Shown here: one piece after another, positions 27,604 to 39,433 of the stretch | Layout: each line of letters opens with the position of its first letter | How positions within the stretch are numbered: the first letter of the stretch is position 1 | NCBI RefSeq assembly: GCF_051020955.1 | Contig: NW_027477142.1 | Coordinates: 1 to 64,000 of the forward strand | DNA from: Megalopta genalis | Taxonomy: Eukaryota > Arthropoda > Insecta > Hymenoptera > Halictidae | Length of the DNA: 64,000 nt | Reading direction: 5' to 3' | Program-made: the position numbers and the translations under genes | The notes under the pieces: model-generated | What the model was told of the DNA's origin: nothing | Seen by the model: only the letters and a program-made list of their open reading frames with translations | Database searches by the model: none

Positions 27604-28064
27604 CGAAACACATTATTTAGCTTCAAATCAATGCGATGTAGAAGGTTTAGCTTCAAATCCATACGAAACACATGATTTAGCTTTAAATCAATTCGAAGGA
27701 CAAGGCTTATATTCAAATCCATGCGAAACAAATAATTTAGCTTCAAATCAATGCGATGTAGAAGGTTTAGCTTCAAATCCATGCGATACACATTATTTCG
27801 CTGCAAATAGGTGCGAAGTAGAAGGCTTGGGTTCAAATCAATGCGACTCAAATGGTTCATCTTCAAATACTTGTGAAAGACATGATTCAGCTTCAACTGC
27901 ATGCGAAACACATGATTTAGCTGCAAATCAATGCGATGAAGGAGGTTTAGCTTCAAATCCATGCGAAACAAATGATATAGCTTCAAACACTCGGGGCATA
28001 AATGATATAGCTTCAATTGAAGACTAATCAAACGAGTTAGCTTCAAAATCCACGCGATACACAT
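26730..28064 (-). other. 444-codon open stretch; probably non-coding
   Basis: It begins MCIAWILKLTRLIS at the junction at 28,019 and ends just right of the junction at 26,668, so it fills one 1,351-bp junction-to-junction block. The counterpart 22,134-23,378 (414 codons) shares its N-terminal half. Both ends are set by junction sequence rather than by anything protein-specific. Confidence 0.22.
27101..28064 (+). repeat. Higher-order repeat G, copy 2
   Basis: Sister of 22,415-23,378. It is continuous on its left with repeat H copy 2, so the right part of this unit was assembled from two source blocks. Confidence 0.88.
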
Positions 28065-28801
28065 GATTTAGCTACAAATATTAGCGATATAAGTTATGTA
28101 GATTCAACTGCAGGCGAAACGAACGAGTTAGCTTCAAATCCATGCGAGACACATGATTTATCTGCAAATCAATGCGACGTAGAAGGTTTAGTTTCAAATC
28201 CATGCGATACACAAAATTTAGCTTCAAATCAATGCGATGTAGAGGGTTTAGCTTCAAATCCATGCGGTATAAGTGATATAGCTTCAAAAGCAGGAGGAAC
28301 AAACGAGGTAGCTTCAAATCAATGCGAAGTAGAAGGCGTAGCTTCAAATCCATACGAAACACATGATTTAGCTTCAAATCAATTCGAAGTACAATGCTTA
28401 GATTCAAATCCATGCGAAACAAATGATTTAGCTTCAAATGAATGCGAAGTAGAAGGCTTAGCTTCAAATCCATGCGAATCAAATGGTTTAGCTTCAAATA
28501 CTTGTGATATACGTTATTTAGATTTAACTGCATGCGCAACGAACGAGTTAGCTTCAAATCCAAGCGAAACACATGATTTAGCTGCAAATCAATGCGATGT
28601 AGAAGGTTTAGCTTCAAATCCATGCGAAACAAATGATATAGCTTCAAACACTTGGGGTGTAAGTGATATAGCTTCAAACGAAGACTAATCAAACGAGTTA
28701 GCTTCAAAATCCACGCGTTACACATGATTTAGCTGCAAATACTTGCGATATAAGTGATGTAGATTCAACTGCAGGCGAAACGAACGAGTTAGCTTCAAAT
28801 C

Positions 28802-29605
28802 CATACGAAACACATGATTTAGCTTCAAATCAATTCGAAGGACAAGGCTTAGATTCAAAACCATGCGAAACAAATGATTTAGCTTCAAATCAATGCGATG
28901 TAGAAGGTTTAGCTTCAAATCCATGCGATACACATGATTTAGCTTCAAATACTTGCGATATAAGTGATCTAGCTTCAAATACAGGCGAAACGAACGAGTT
29001 GGCTTCAAATCCATGCGAATCACATGATTCAGCTGCAAAGCAATGCGATGTAGAAGGTTCAGCTTCACATCCATGCGAAACAAATGATATAGCTTCAAAC
29101 ACATCGGGTATAAATGATATAGTTTCAAATGAAGACTAATCAAACGAGTTAGCTTCAAAATCCACGCGATACACATGATTTAGCTTCAAATATTAGCGAT
29201 GTAGAAGGTTTAGCTTCATATCCATGCGATACACAAGATTTAGCTTCAAAACAATGCGATGTAGTAGGTTCAGCTTCAAATCCATGCGACACATCTGATT
29301 TAGCTTCAAATACTTGCGATATAAGTGATATAGCTTCAAAAGCTGTAGGAACACGCGAGGTAGCTTCAATACCATGCGAGAAACATGATTTAGCTTCAAA
29401 TCAATGCGATGTCGAAGGTTTAGCTTCAAATTCACGCGAAACATATGATTTAGCTTCAAACACTTGGGGTATAAGTAATATAGCTTCAAATGCAGACTAA
29501 TCAACCGATTTAGCTTCAAAATCCAGGCGTTACACATGATTTAGCTGCAAATACTTGCGATATAAGTGATGTAGATTCAACTGCAGGCGAAACGAACGAG
29601 TTAGC
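28802..29605 (+). repeat. Repeat J, copy 1 (offset 2,915 bp)
   Basis: Matches 31,717-32,520 and, for its left ~410 bp, also 24,146-24,560. It contains junctions at 29,131 and 29,492, spaced 361 bp as in its relatives. Confidence 0.85.
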
Positions 29606-30663
29606 TTCAAATCCATGCGATACACATGATTTAGCTTCAAATCCATGCGAAACACATGATTTAGCTGCAAATCAATGCGATGAAGGAGGTTTAGCATCAA
29701 ATCCATGCGAAACAAATGATATAGCTTCAAACACTTGGGGCTTAAATGATATAGCTTCAATTGAAGACTAATCAAACGAGTTAGCTTCAAAATCCACGCG
29801 ATACACATGATTTAGCTACAAATATTAGCGATATAAGTGATGTAGATTAAACTGCAGGCGAAACGAACGAGTTAGCTTCAAATCCATGCGAAACACATGA
29901 TTTAGCTTCAAATCAATGCGATGTAGAAGGTTTAGCTTCAAATCCATGCGATACACAAGATTTAGCTTCAAATCAATGCGATGTAGAAGGTTTAGCTTCA
30001 AATCAATAAGAGGTAGAAGGTTCTGCTTCAAATCAATAGAATATAGAAGGTTTAGCTTCAAATCAATGCGATGTAGAAGGTTTAGCTTCAAATCCATACG
30101 AAACACATGATTTAGCTTCAAATCAATTCGAAGGACAAGGCTTAGATTCAAATCCATACGAAACAAATGATTTAGCTTCAAATGAATGCGAAGTAGAAGG
30201 CTTAGATTCAAATCCATGCAAAACAAATGGTTTAGCTACAAATACTTGTGATATACATTATTTAGCTACAACTGCATGCGAAATAAACGAGATAGCTTCA
30301 AATCCATGCTATATACATGATTTAGCTTCAAATCAATGCGATGTAGAAGGTTTAGCTTCAAATCCATGCGATACACAAGATTTAGCTTCAAATCAAAGCG
30401 ATGTAGTATGTTCAGCTTCAAATCCATGCGACACATTCGATTTAGCTGCAAATACTTGCGATATAAGTGATATAGCTTCAAAAGCTGTAGGAACAAACGA
30501 GGTAGCTTCAATTCCATGCGAGAAACATGATTTAGCTTCAAATCAATGCGATGTAGAAGTTTTAGCTTCAAAACAATAAGAGGTAGAAGGTTTAGCTTCA
30601 AATCCATGCGAAACAAATGATATAGCTTCAAATACTTCGGGTATAAATGATATAGCTTCAAAT

Positions 30664-32406
30664 GCAGACTAATCAAACGATTTAGCTTCAAAATCCACGC
30701 GTTACACATGATTTAGCTGCAAATACTTGCGATATAAGTGGTGTAGATTCAACTGCAGGCGAAACGAACGAGTTAGCTTCAAATCCATGCGAAACACATG
30801 ATTTAGCTGCAAATCAATGCGATGTAGAAGGTTTAGCTGCAAAACAATAAGAGGTAGAAGGTTTAGCTTCAAATCAATAGAATGTAGAAGGTTTCGCTTC
30901 AAATCAATCCGATGTAGAAGGTTTAGCTTCAAATCCATACGAAACACATGATTTAGCTTCAAATTATTTCGAAGGACAAGGCTTAGATACAAATCCATGC
31001 GAAACAAATGATTTAGCTTCAAATCAATGCGATGTAGAAGGTTTAGATTCAAATCCATGCGATACACACGATTTAGCTTCAAATCAATGCGATGTAGTAG
31101 GTTCAGCTTCAAATCCATGCGGCACATATGATTTAGCTTTAAATACTTGCGATATAAGTGACATAGTTTCAAATGGAGGCGAAACGAACGAGTTAGCTTC
31201 AAATCCATGCGAGACACATGATTTAGCTTCTAATCAATGCGATGTAGAAGGTTTAGCTTCAAATCCACGCGAAACAAATGATTTAGCTTCAAACACTTGG
31301 GGTATAAGTGATATAGCTTCAAATGCAGACTAATCAAACGAGTTAGCTTCAAAATCCACGCGATACACATGATTTAGCTTCAAACACTTGCGATATAAGT
31401 AATGTAGATTCAACTGCAGGCACAACGAACGAGTTAGCTTCAAATCCATGCGATACACAAGAGTTAGCTTCAAATCAAAGCGATGTAGAAGGTTCAGCTT
31501 CAAATCCATGTGACACATATGATTTAGCTTCAAATAGTTGCGATATAAGTGATATAGCTTCAAAAGTTGGAGGAACAAACGAGGTGGCTTCAATTCCATG
31601 CGAAACAAATGATTTAACTTCAAATCGATGTGAAGTAGAAGGCTTAGCTTCAGATCCATGCGATACACAAGATTTTGCTTCAAATCAATGCGATGTAGTT
31701 GGTTCAGCTTCAAACCCATACGAAACACATGATTTAGCTTCAAATCAATTCGAAGGACAAGGCTTAGATTCAAATCCATGCGAAACAAATGATTTAGCTT
31801 CAAATCAATGCGATGTAGAAGGTTTAGCTTCAAATCCATGCGATACACATGATTTAGCTTCAAATACTTGCGATATAAGTGATCTAGCTTCAAATACAGG
31901 CGAAACGAACGAGTTAGCTTCAAATCCATGCGAATCACATGATTCAGCTGCAAAGCAATGCGATGTAGAAGGTTCAGCTTCAAATCCATGCGAAACAAAT
32001 GATATAGCTTCAAACACTTCGGGTATAAATGATATAGTTTCAAATGAAGACTAATCAAACGAGTTAGCTTCAAAATCCACGCGATACACATGATTTAGCT
32101 TCAAATATTAGCGATGTAGAAGGTTTATCTTCAAATCCATGCGATACACAAGATTTAGCTTCAAATCAATGCGATGTAGTAGGTTCAGCTTCAAATCCAT
32201 GCGACACATCTGATTTAGCTTCAAATACTTGCGATATAAGTGATGTAGCTTCAAAAGCTGTAGGAACAAGCGAGGTAGCTTCAATACCATGCGAGAAACA
32301 TGATTTAGCTTCAAATCAATGCGATGTAGAAGGTTTAGCTTCAAATTCACGCGAAACATATGATTTAGCTTCAAACACTTGGGGTATAAGTAATATAGCT
32401 TCAAAT
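30664..32406 (+). repeat. Higher-order repeat K, unit 1 (1,743 bp)
   Basis: Three sub-blocks bounded by junctions, with lengths 661, 721 and 361 bp. 1,743 = 58 x 30 + 3, so a whole unit returns to the starting register. Unit 2 follows directly. Differences are few, for example GATTTTGCTTC near 31,671 against GATTTAGCTTC in unit 2. Confidence 0.93.
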
Positions 32407-34149
32407 GCAGACTAATCAACCGATTTAGCTTCAAAATCCACGCGTTACACATGATTTAGCTGCAAATACTTGCGATATAAGTGATGTAGATTCAACTGCA
32501 GGCGAAACGAACGAGTTAGCTTCAAATCCATGCGAAACACATGATTTAGCTGCAAATCAATGCGATGTAGAAGGTTTAGCTTCAAAACAATAAGAGATGG
32601 AAGGTTTAGCTTCAAATCAATAGGATGTAGAAGGTTTCGCTTCAAATCAATCCGATGTAGAAGGCTTAGCTTCAAATCCATACGAAACACATGATTTAGC
32701 TTCAAATCAATTCGAAGGACAAGGCTTAGATACAAATCCATGCGAAACAAATGATTTAGCTTCAAATCAATGCGATGTAGAAGGTTTAGCTTCAAATTCA
32801 TGCGATACACAAGATTTAGCTTCAAATCAATGCGATGTAGTAGGTTCAGCTTCAAATCCATGCGGCACATATGATTTAGCTTTAAATACTTGCGATATAA
32901 GTGACATAGTTTCAAATGGAGGCGAAACGAACGAGTTAGCTTCAAATCCATGCGAGACACATGATTTAGCTTCTAATCAATGCGATGTAGAAGGTTTAGC
33001 TTCAAATCCACGCGAAACAAATGATTTAGCTTCAAACACTTGGGGTATAAGTGATATAGCTTCAAATGCAGACTAATCAAACGAGTTAGCTTCAAAATCC
33101 ACGCGATACACATGATTTAGCTTCAAACACTTGCGATATAAGTAATGTAGATTCAACTGCAGGCACAACGAACGAGTTAGCTTCAAATCCATGCGATACA
33201 CAAGAGTTAGCTTCAAATCAAAGCGATGTAGAAGGTTCAGCTTCAAATCCATGTGACACATATGATTTAGCTTCAAATAGTTGCGATATAAGTGATATAG
33301 CTTCAAAAGTTGGAGGAACAAACTAGGTGGCTTCAATTCCATGCGAAACAAATGATTTAACTTCAAATCGATGTGAAGTAGAAGGCTTAGCTTCAGATCC
33401 ATGCGATACACAAGATTTAGCTTCAAATCAATGCGATGTAGTTGGTTCAGCTTCAAACCCATACGAAACACATGATTTAGCTTCAAATCAATTCGAAGGA
33501 CAAGGCTTAGATTCAAATCCATGCGAAACAAATGATTTAGCTTCAAATCAATGCGATGTAGAAGGTTTAGCTTCAAATCCATGCGATACACATGATTTAG
33601 CTTCAAATACTTGCGATATAAGTGATCTAGCTTCAAATACAGGCGAAACGAACGAGTTAGCTTCAAATCCATGCGAATCACATGATTCAGCTGCAAAGCA
33701 ATGCGATGTAGAAGGTTCAGCTTCAAATCCATGCGAAACAAATGATATAGCTTCAAACACTTCGGGTATAAATGATATAGTTTCAAATGAAGACTAATCA
33801 AACGAGTTAGCTTCAAAATCCACGCGATACACATGATTTAGCTTCAAATATTAGCGATGTAGAAGGTTTATCTTCAAATCCATGCGATACACAAGATTTA
33901 GCTTCAAATCAATGCGATGTAGTAGGTTCAGCTTCAAATCCATGCGACACATCTGATTTAGCTTCAAATACTTGCGATATAAGTGATGTAGCTTCAAAAG
34001 CTGTAGGAACAAGCGAGGTAGCTTCAATACCATGCGAGAAACATGATTTAGCTTCAAATCAATGCGATGTAGAAGGTTTAGCTTCAAATTCACGCGAAAC
34101 ATATGATTTAGCTTCAAACACTTGGGGTATAAGTAATATAGCTTCAAAT
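32407..34149 (+). repeat. Higher-order repeat K, unit 2 (1,743 bp)
   Basis: Junctions at 32,407, 33,068 and 33,789 repeat the 661/721/361 pattern. A G-to-T change near 33,324 makes AACTAGG (TAG in the + frame), where unit 1 has AACGAGG. Confidence 0.93.
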
Positions 34150-34810
34150 GCAGACTAATCAACCGATTTAGCTTCAAAATCCACGCGTTACACATGATTT
34201 AGCTGCAAATACTTGCGATATAAGTGATGTAGATTCAACTGCAGGCGAAACGAACGAGTTAGCTTCAAATCCATGCGAAACACATGATTTAGCTGCAAAT
34301 CAATGCGATGTAGAAGGTTTAGCTTCAAAACAATAAGAGATGGAAGGTTTAGCTTCAAATCAATAGGATGTAGAAGGTTTCGCTTCAAATCAATCCGATG
34401 TAGAAGGCTTAGCTTCAAATCCATACGAAACACATGATTTAGCTTCAAATCAATTCGAAGGACAAGGCTTAGATACAAATCCATGCGAAACAAATGATTT
34501 AGCTTCAAATCAATGCGATGTAGAAGGTTTAGCTTCAAATTCATGCGATACACAAGATTTAGCTTCAAATCAATGCGATGTAGTAGGTTCAGCTTCAAAT
34601 CCATGCGGCACATATGATTTAGCTTTAAATACTTGCGATATAAGTGACATAGTTTCAAATGGAGGCGAAACGAACGAGTTAGCTTCAAATCCATGCGAGA
34701 CACATGATTTAGCTTCTAATGAATGCGATGTAGAAGGTTTAGCTTCAAATCCACACGAAACAAATGATTTAGCTTCAACCACTTGGGGTATAAGTGATAT
34801 AGCTTCAAAT
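34150..34810 (+). repeat. Higher-order repeat K, truncated unit (first sub-block only)
   Basis: Only the 661-bp sub-block is present. At 34,811 the pattern is interrupted by block X. It shares CTTCTAATGAATGCG and CTTCAACCACTTGGGG with 38,773-39,433 and 42,647-43,306, which are its counterparts in the later super-units. Confidence 0.9.
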
Positions 34811-37069
34811 GCAGACTAATCAAACGAGTTAGCTTCAAAATCCACGCGATACACATGATTTAGCTCCAAACACTTGCGATATAAGTGATGTAGATTCAAC
34901 TGCAGGCAAAACGAACGTGTTAGCTTCAAATCCATGCGAAACACATGATTTAGCTGCAAATCAATGTGATGTAGAAGGTTTAGCTTCAAATCCATGCGAT
35001 ACACAAGATTTAGCTTCAAATCAATGCGATGTAGAAGGTTCAGCTTCAAATCCATGTGACCCATATGATTTAGCTTCAAATAGTTGCGATATAAGTGATA
35101 TAGCTTCAAAAGTTGGAGGAACAAACGAGGTGGCTTCAATTCCATGCGAAACAAATGATTTAGCTTCAAATCAATGCTAAGTAGAAGGCGTAGCTTCAAA
35201 TCCATGTGAAACAAATGGTTTAGCTACAAATACTTGTGATATAGATTATTTAGCTACAACTGCATGCGAAACTAACGAGTTAGCTTCAAATCCATGGGAA
35301 ACACACGATTTATCTTCAAATCAATGCGATGTAGAAGGTTTGCTTCAAATCAATAAGACGTAGATGGTTTAGCTTCAAATCAATACAATATAGAAGGTTT
35401 AGCTTCAAATAAATGTGATGTAGAAGTTTTAGCTTCAAATCCATACGACACACGTGATTTAGATTCAAATCAATTCGAAGGACAAGGCTTAGATTCAAAT
35501 CCATGCGAAACAAATGATTTAGCTTCAAATGAATGCGAAGTAGAAGGCTTGGCTTCAAATCCATGCAAAACAAATGGTTTAAGTACAAATACTTGTGATA
35601 TACATTATTTAGATACAACTGCATGCGAAACAAACGAGTTAACTTCAAATCCATGCGATACACATGATTTAGCTTCAAATCAATGCGATGTAGAAGGTTT
35701 AGCTTCAAATCCATGCCATACACAAGATTTAGCTTCAAGTCAATGCGATGAAGTAGGTTCAGCTTCAAATCCATGCGACAAATATGATTTAGCTTCAAAT
35801 ACTTGCGATATAAGTGATATAGCTTTAAAAGCTGTAGGAACAAACGAGGTAGCTTCAATTCCACGCGATACACATGATTCAGCTTCAAACACTTGCGATA
35901 TAAGTGATGTAGATTCACCTGCAAGCAAAACGAACGAGTTAGCTTCAAATCCATGCGAAACACATGATTCAGCTGCAAATCAATGCGATGTAGAAGGATT
36001 AGCTTCAAATCCATGCGAAACACATTATTTAGCTGCAAATCAGTGCGAAGTAGAAGGCTCGGGTTCAAATCAATGCGATTCAAATGGTTCATCTTGAAAT
36101 ACTTGTGAAAGACATGATTTAGCTTCAACTGCATGCGAAACAAATGATTTAGCTTCAAATCAATGCGATGTAGAAGGTTTAGCAACAAATCCATGCGATA
36201 CACATGATTTAGCTTCGAATACTTGCGATATAAGTGATATAGCTTCAAATACAGGCGAAACGAACGAGTTAGATTCAAATCCATGCGAAAGACATGATTC
36301 AGCTGCAAATCAATGCGATGTAGAAGTTTTAGCTTCAAATCCATGCGAATCAAATGGTTTAGCTTCAAATACTTGTTATATACGTTATTTAGATTTAACT
36401 GCGTGCGCAACGAACGAGTTAGCTTCAAATCCATGCGAAACACATTATTTAGCTTCAAGTCAATGCGATGTAGAAGGTTTAGCTTCAAATCCATACGAAA
36501 CACATGATTTAGCTTTAAATCAATTCGAAGGACAAGGCTTATATTCAAATCCATGCGAAACAAATAATTTAGCTTCAAATCAATGCGATGTAGAAGGTTT
36601 AGCTTCAAATCCATGCGATACACATTATATAGCTGCAAATAGGTGCGAAGTAGAAGGCTTGGGTTCAAATCAATGCGACTCAAATGGTTCATCTTCAAAT
36701 ACTTGTGAAAGACATGATTTAGCTTCAACTGCATGCGAAACACATGATTTAGCTTCAAATCAATGTGATGTAGACGGTTTAGCTTCAAATCCATGCGATA
36801 CACAAGATTTAGCTTCAAATCAATGCGATGTAGAAGGTTCAGCTTCAAATCCATGCGACACATATGATTTAGCTTCAAATCAATGCGAAGTAGAAGGAGT
36901 AGCTTCAAATCCATGCAAAACAAATGGTTTAGCTACGAATACTTGTGATATACATTATTTAGCTACAACTGCATGCGAAACTAACGAGTTAGCTTCAAAT
37001 CCATGCGCGACACATGATTTAACTTCTAATCAATGCGATGTAGAAGGTTTAGCTTCAAATCCACGCGAA
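34811..37069 (+). repeat. Block X, copy 1
   Basis: Runs from a junction to about 37,069, where it is fused without a junction to repeat K sequence (ACATATGATTTAGCTGC). Relative to copies 2 and 3 it has 59 extra bases around 35,335-35,395, including a double-stop dimer. It lacks a 270-bp internal duplication. It holds the longest open stretch in the window (535 codons, - strand). Confidence 0.88.
35316..36923 (-). other. Longest open stretch in window, 535 codons; probably non-coding
   Basis: It lies in block X copy 1 and consists wholly of the basic decapeptide repeat (MDLKLNLLHR, IDLKLNHVFR and similar). Its counterparts in block X copies 2 and 3 are interrupted by a shared change (GCTTC to GCTAC at about 40,899 and 44,772) that creates TAG in this frame, and copy 2 by two further indels. 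Openness is thus not conserved between near-identical copies. It resembles no protein family I recognise. Confidence 0.25.
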
Positions 37070-38772
37070 ACATATGATTTAGCTGCAAATACTTGCGATA
37101 TAAGTGATGTAGATTCAACTGCAGGCGAAACGAACGAGTTAGCTTCAAATCCATGCGAAACACATGATTTAGCTGCAAATCAATGCGATGTAGAAGGTTT
37201 AGCTTCAAAACAATAAGAGATGGAAGGTTTAGCTTCAAATCAATAGGATGTAGAAGGTTTCGCTTCAAATCAATCCGATGTAGAAGGCTTAGCTTCAAAT
37301 CCATACGAAACACATGATTTAGCTTCAAATCAATTCGAAGGACAAGGCTTAGATACAAATCCATGCGAAACAAATGATTTAGCTTCAAATCAATGCGATG
37401 TAGAAGGTTTAGCTTCAAATTCATGCGATACACAAGATTTAGCTTCAAATCAATGCGATGTAGTAGGTTCAGCTTCAAATCCATGCGGCACATATGATTT
37501 AGCTTTAAATACTTGCGATATAAGTGACATAGTTTCAAATGGAGGCGAAACGAACGAGTTAGCTTCAAATCCATGCGAGACACATGATTTAGCTTCTAAT
37601 CAATGCGATGTAGAAGATTTAGCTTCAAATCCACGCGAAACAAATGATTTAGCTTCAAACACTTGGGGTATAAGTGATATAGCTTCAAATGCAGACTAAT
37701 CAAACGAGTTAGCTTCAAAATCCACGCGATACACATGATTTAGCTTCAAACACTTGCGATATAAGTAATGTAGATTCAACTGCAGGCACAACGAACGAGT
37801 TAGCTTCAAATCCATGCGATACACAAGAGTTAGCTTCAAATCAAAGCGATGTAGAAGGTTCAGCTTCAAATCCATGTGACACATATGATTTAGCTTCAAA
37901 TAGTTGCGATATAAGTGATATAGCTTCAAAAGTTGGAGGAACAAACGAGGTGGCTTCAATTCCATGCGAAACAAATGATTTAACTTCAAATCGATGTGAA
38001 GTAGAAGGCTTAGCTTCAGATCCATGCGATACACAAGATTTAGCTTCAAATCAATGCGATGGAGTTGGTTCAGCTTCAAACCCATACGAAACACATGATT
38101 TAGCTTCAAATCAATTCGAAGGACAAGGCTTAGATTCAAATCCATGCGAAACAAATGATTTAGCTTCAAATCAATGCGATGTAGAAGGTTTAGCTTCAAA
38201 TCCATGCGATACACATGATTTAGCTTCAAATACTTGCGATATAAGTGATCTAGCTTCAAATACAGGCGAAACGAACGAGTTAGCTTCAAATCCATGCGAA
38301 TCACATGATTCAGCTGCAAAGCAATGCGATGTAGAAGGTTCAGCTTCAAATCCATGCGAAACAAATGATATAGCTTCAAACACTTCGGGTATAAATGATA
38401 TAGTTTCAAATGAAGACTAATCAAACGAGTTAGCTTCAAAATCCACGCGATACACATGATTTAGCTTCAAATATTAGCGATGTAGAAGGTTTATCTTCAA
38501 ATCCATGCGATACACAAGATTTAGCTTCAAATCAATGCGATGTAGTAGGTTCAGCTTCAAATCCATGCGACACATCTGATTTAGCTTCAAATACTTGCGA
38601 TATAAGTGATGTAGCTTCAAAAGCTGTAGGAACAAGCGAGGTAGCTTCAATACCATGCGAGAAACATGATTTAGCTTCAAATCAATGCGATGTAGAAGGT
38701 TTAGCTTCAAATTCACGCGAAACATATGATTTAGCTTCAAACACTTGGGGTATAAGTAATATAGCTTCAAAT
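37070..38772 (+). repeat. Higher-order repeat K, unit 3 (first junction lost)
   Basis: Matches repeat K units 1 and 2 from within the first sub-block. Junctions at 37,691 and 38,412 keep the 721/361 spacing. It is the last block before the 4,623-bp super-unit repeats at 38,773. Confidence 0.9.
38412..38460 (+). repeat. Junction element (type example) with in-frame TAA and +1 base
   Basis: A modified three-monomer block. The usual GCAGGCGAAACAAACG becomes GAAGACTAATCAAACG (or GCAGACTAAT...), which puts TAA in the main + frame. The next monomer reads TTCAAAATCCACGCG with one extra A, shifting every downstream monomer by one base. The left flank usually carries ACTTGGGG or ACTTCGGG. Starts of copies seen: 857, 8146, 9226, 10189, 12382, 12741, 14631, 15711, 17542, 18293, 22072, 23333, 23994, 24475, 25526, 26187, 26668, 28019, 28680, 29131, 29492, 29763, 30664, 31325, 32046, 32407, 33068, 33789, 34150, 34811, 37691, 38412, 38773, 39434, 41955, 42286, 42647, 43307, 45828, 46429, 48248, 48849, 50608, 50909, 52350, 52651, 53192, 54093, 54394, 56105, 56346, 56887, 57788, 58089. 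The shared double change implies one founder, copied by amplification. Confidence 0.9.
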
Positions 38773-39433
38773 GCAGACTAATCAACCGATTTAGCTTCAA
38801 AATCCACGCGTTACACATGATTTAGCTGCAAATACTTGCGATATAAGTGATGTAGATTCAACTGCAGGCGAAACGAACGAGTTAGCTTCAAATCCATGCG
38901 AAACACATGATTTAGCTGCAAATCAATGCGATGTAGAAGGTTTAGCTTCAAAACAATAAGAGATGGAAGGTTTAGCTTCAAATCAATAGGATGTAGAAGG
39001 TTTCGCTTCAAATCAATCCGATGTAGAAGGCTTAGCTTCAAATCCATACGAAACACATGATTTAGCTTCAAATCAATTCGAAGGACAAGGCTTAGATACA
39101 AATCCATGCGAAACAAATGATTTAGCTTCAAATCAATGCGATGTAGAAGGTTTAGCTTCAAATTCATGCGATACACAAGATTTAGCTTCAAATCAATGCG
39201 ATGTAGTAGGTTCAGCTTCAAATCCATGCGGCACATATGATTTAGCTTTAAATACTTGCGATATAAGTGACATAGTTTCAAATGGAGGCGAAACGAACGA
39301 GTTAGCTTCAAATCCATGCGAGACACATGATTTAGCTTCTAATGAATGCGATGTAGAAGGTTTAGCTTCAAATCCACACGAAACAAATGATTTAGCTTCA
39401 ACCACTTGGGGTATAAGTGATATAGCTTCAAAT

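Noticed and set aside
34811..37069. Block X as a transposable element inserted into repeat K
   Set aside because: It is made of the same 30-bp monomers, has no terminal repeats, target duplications or transposase, and its edges fall within monomers. Unequal exchange explains it better.
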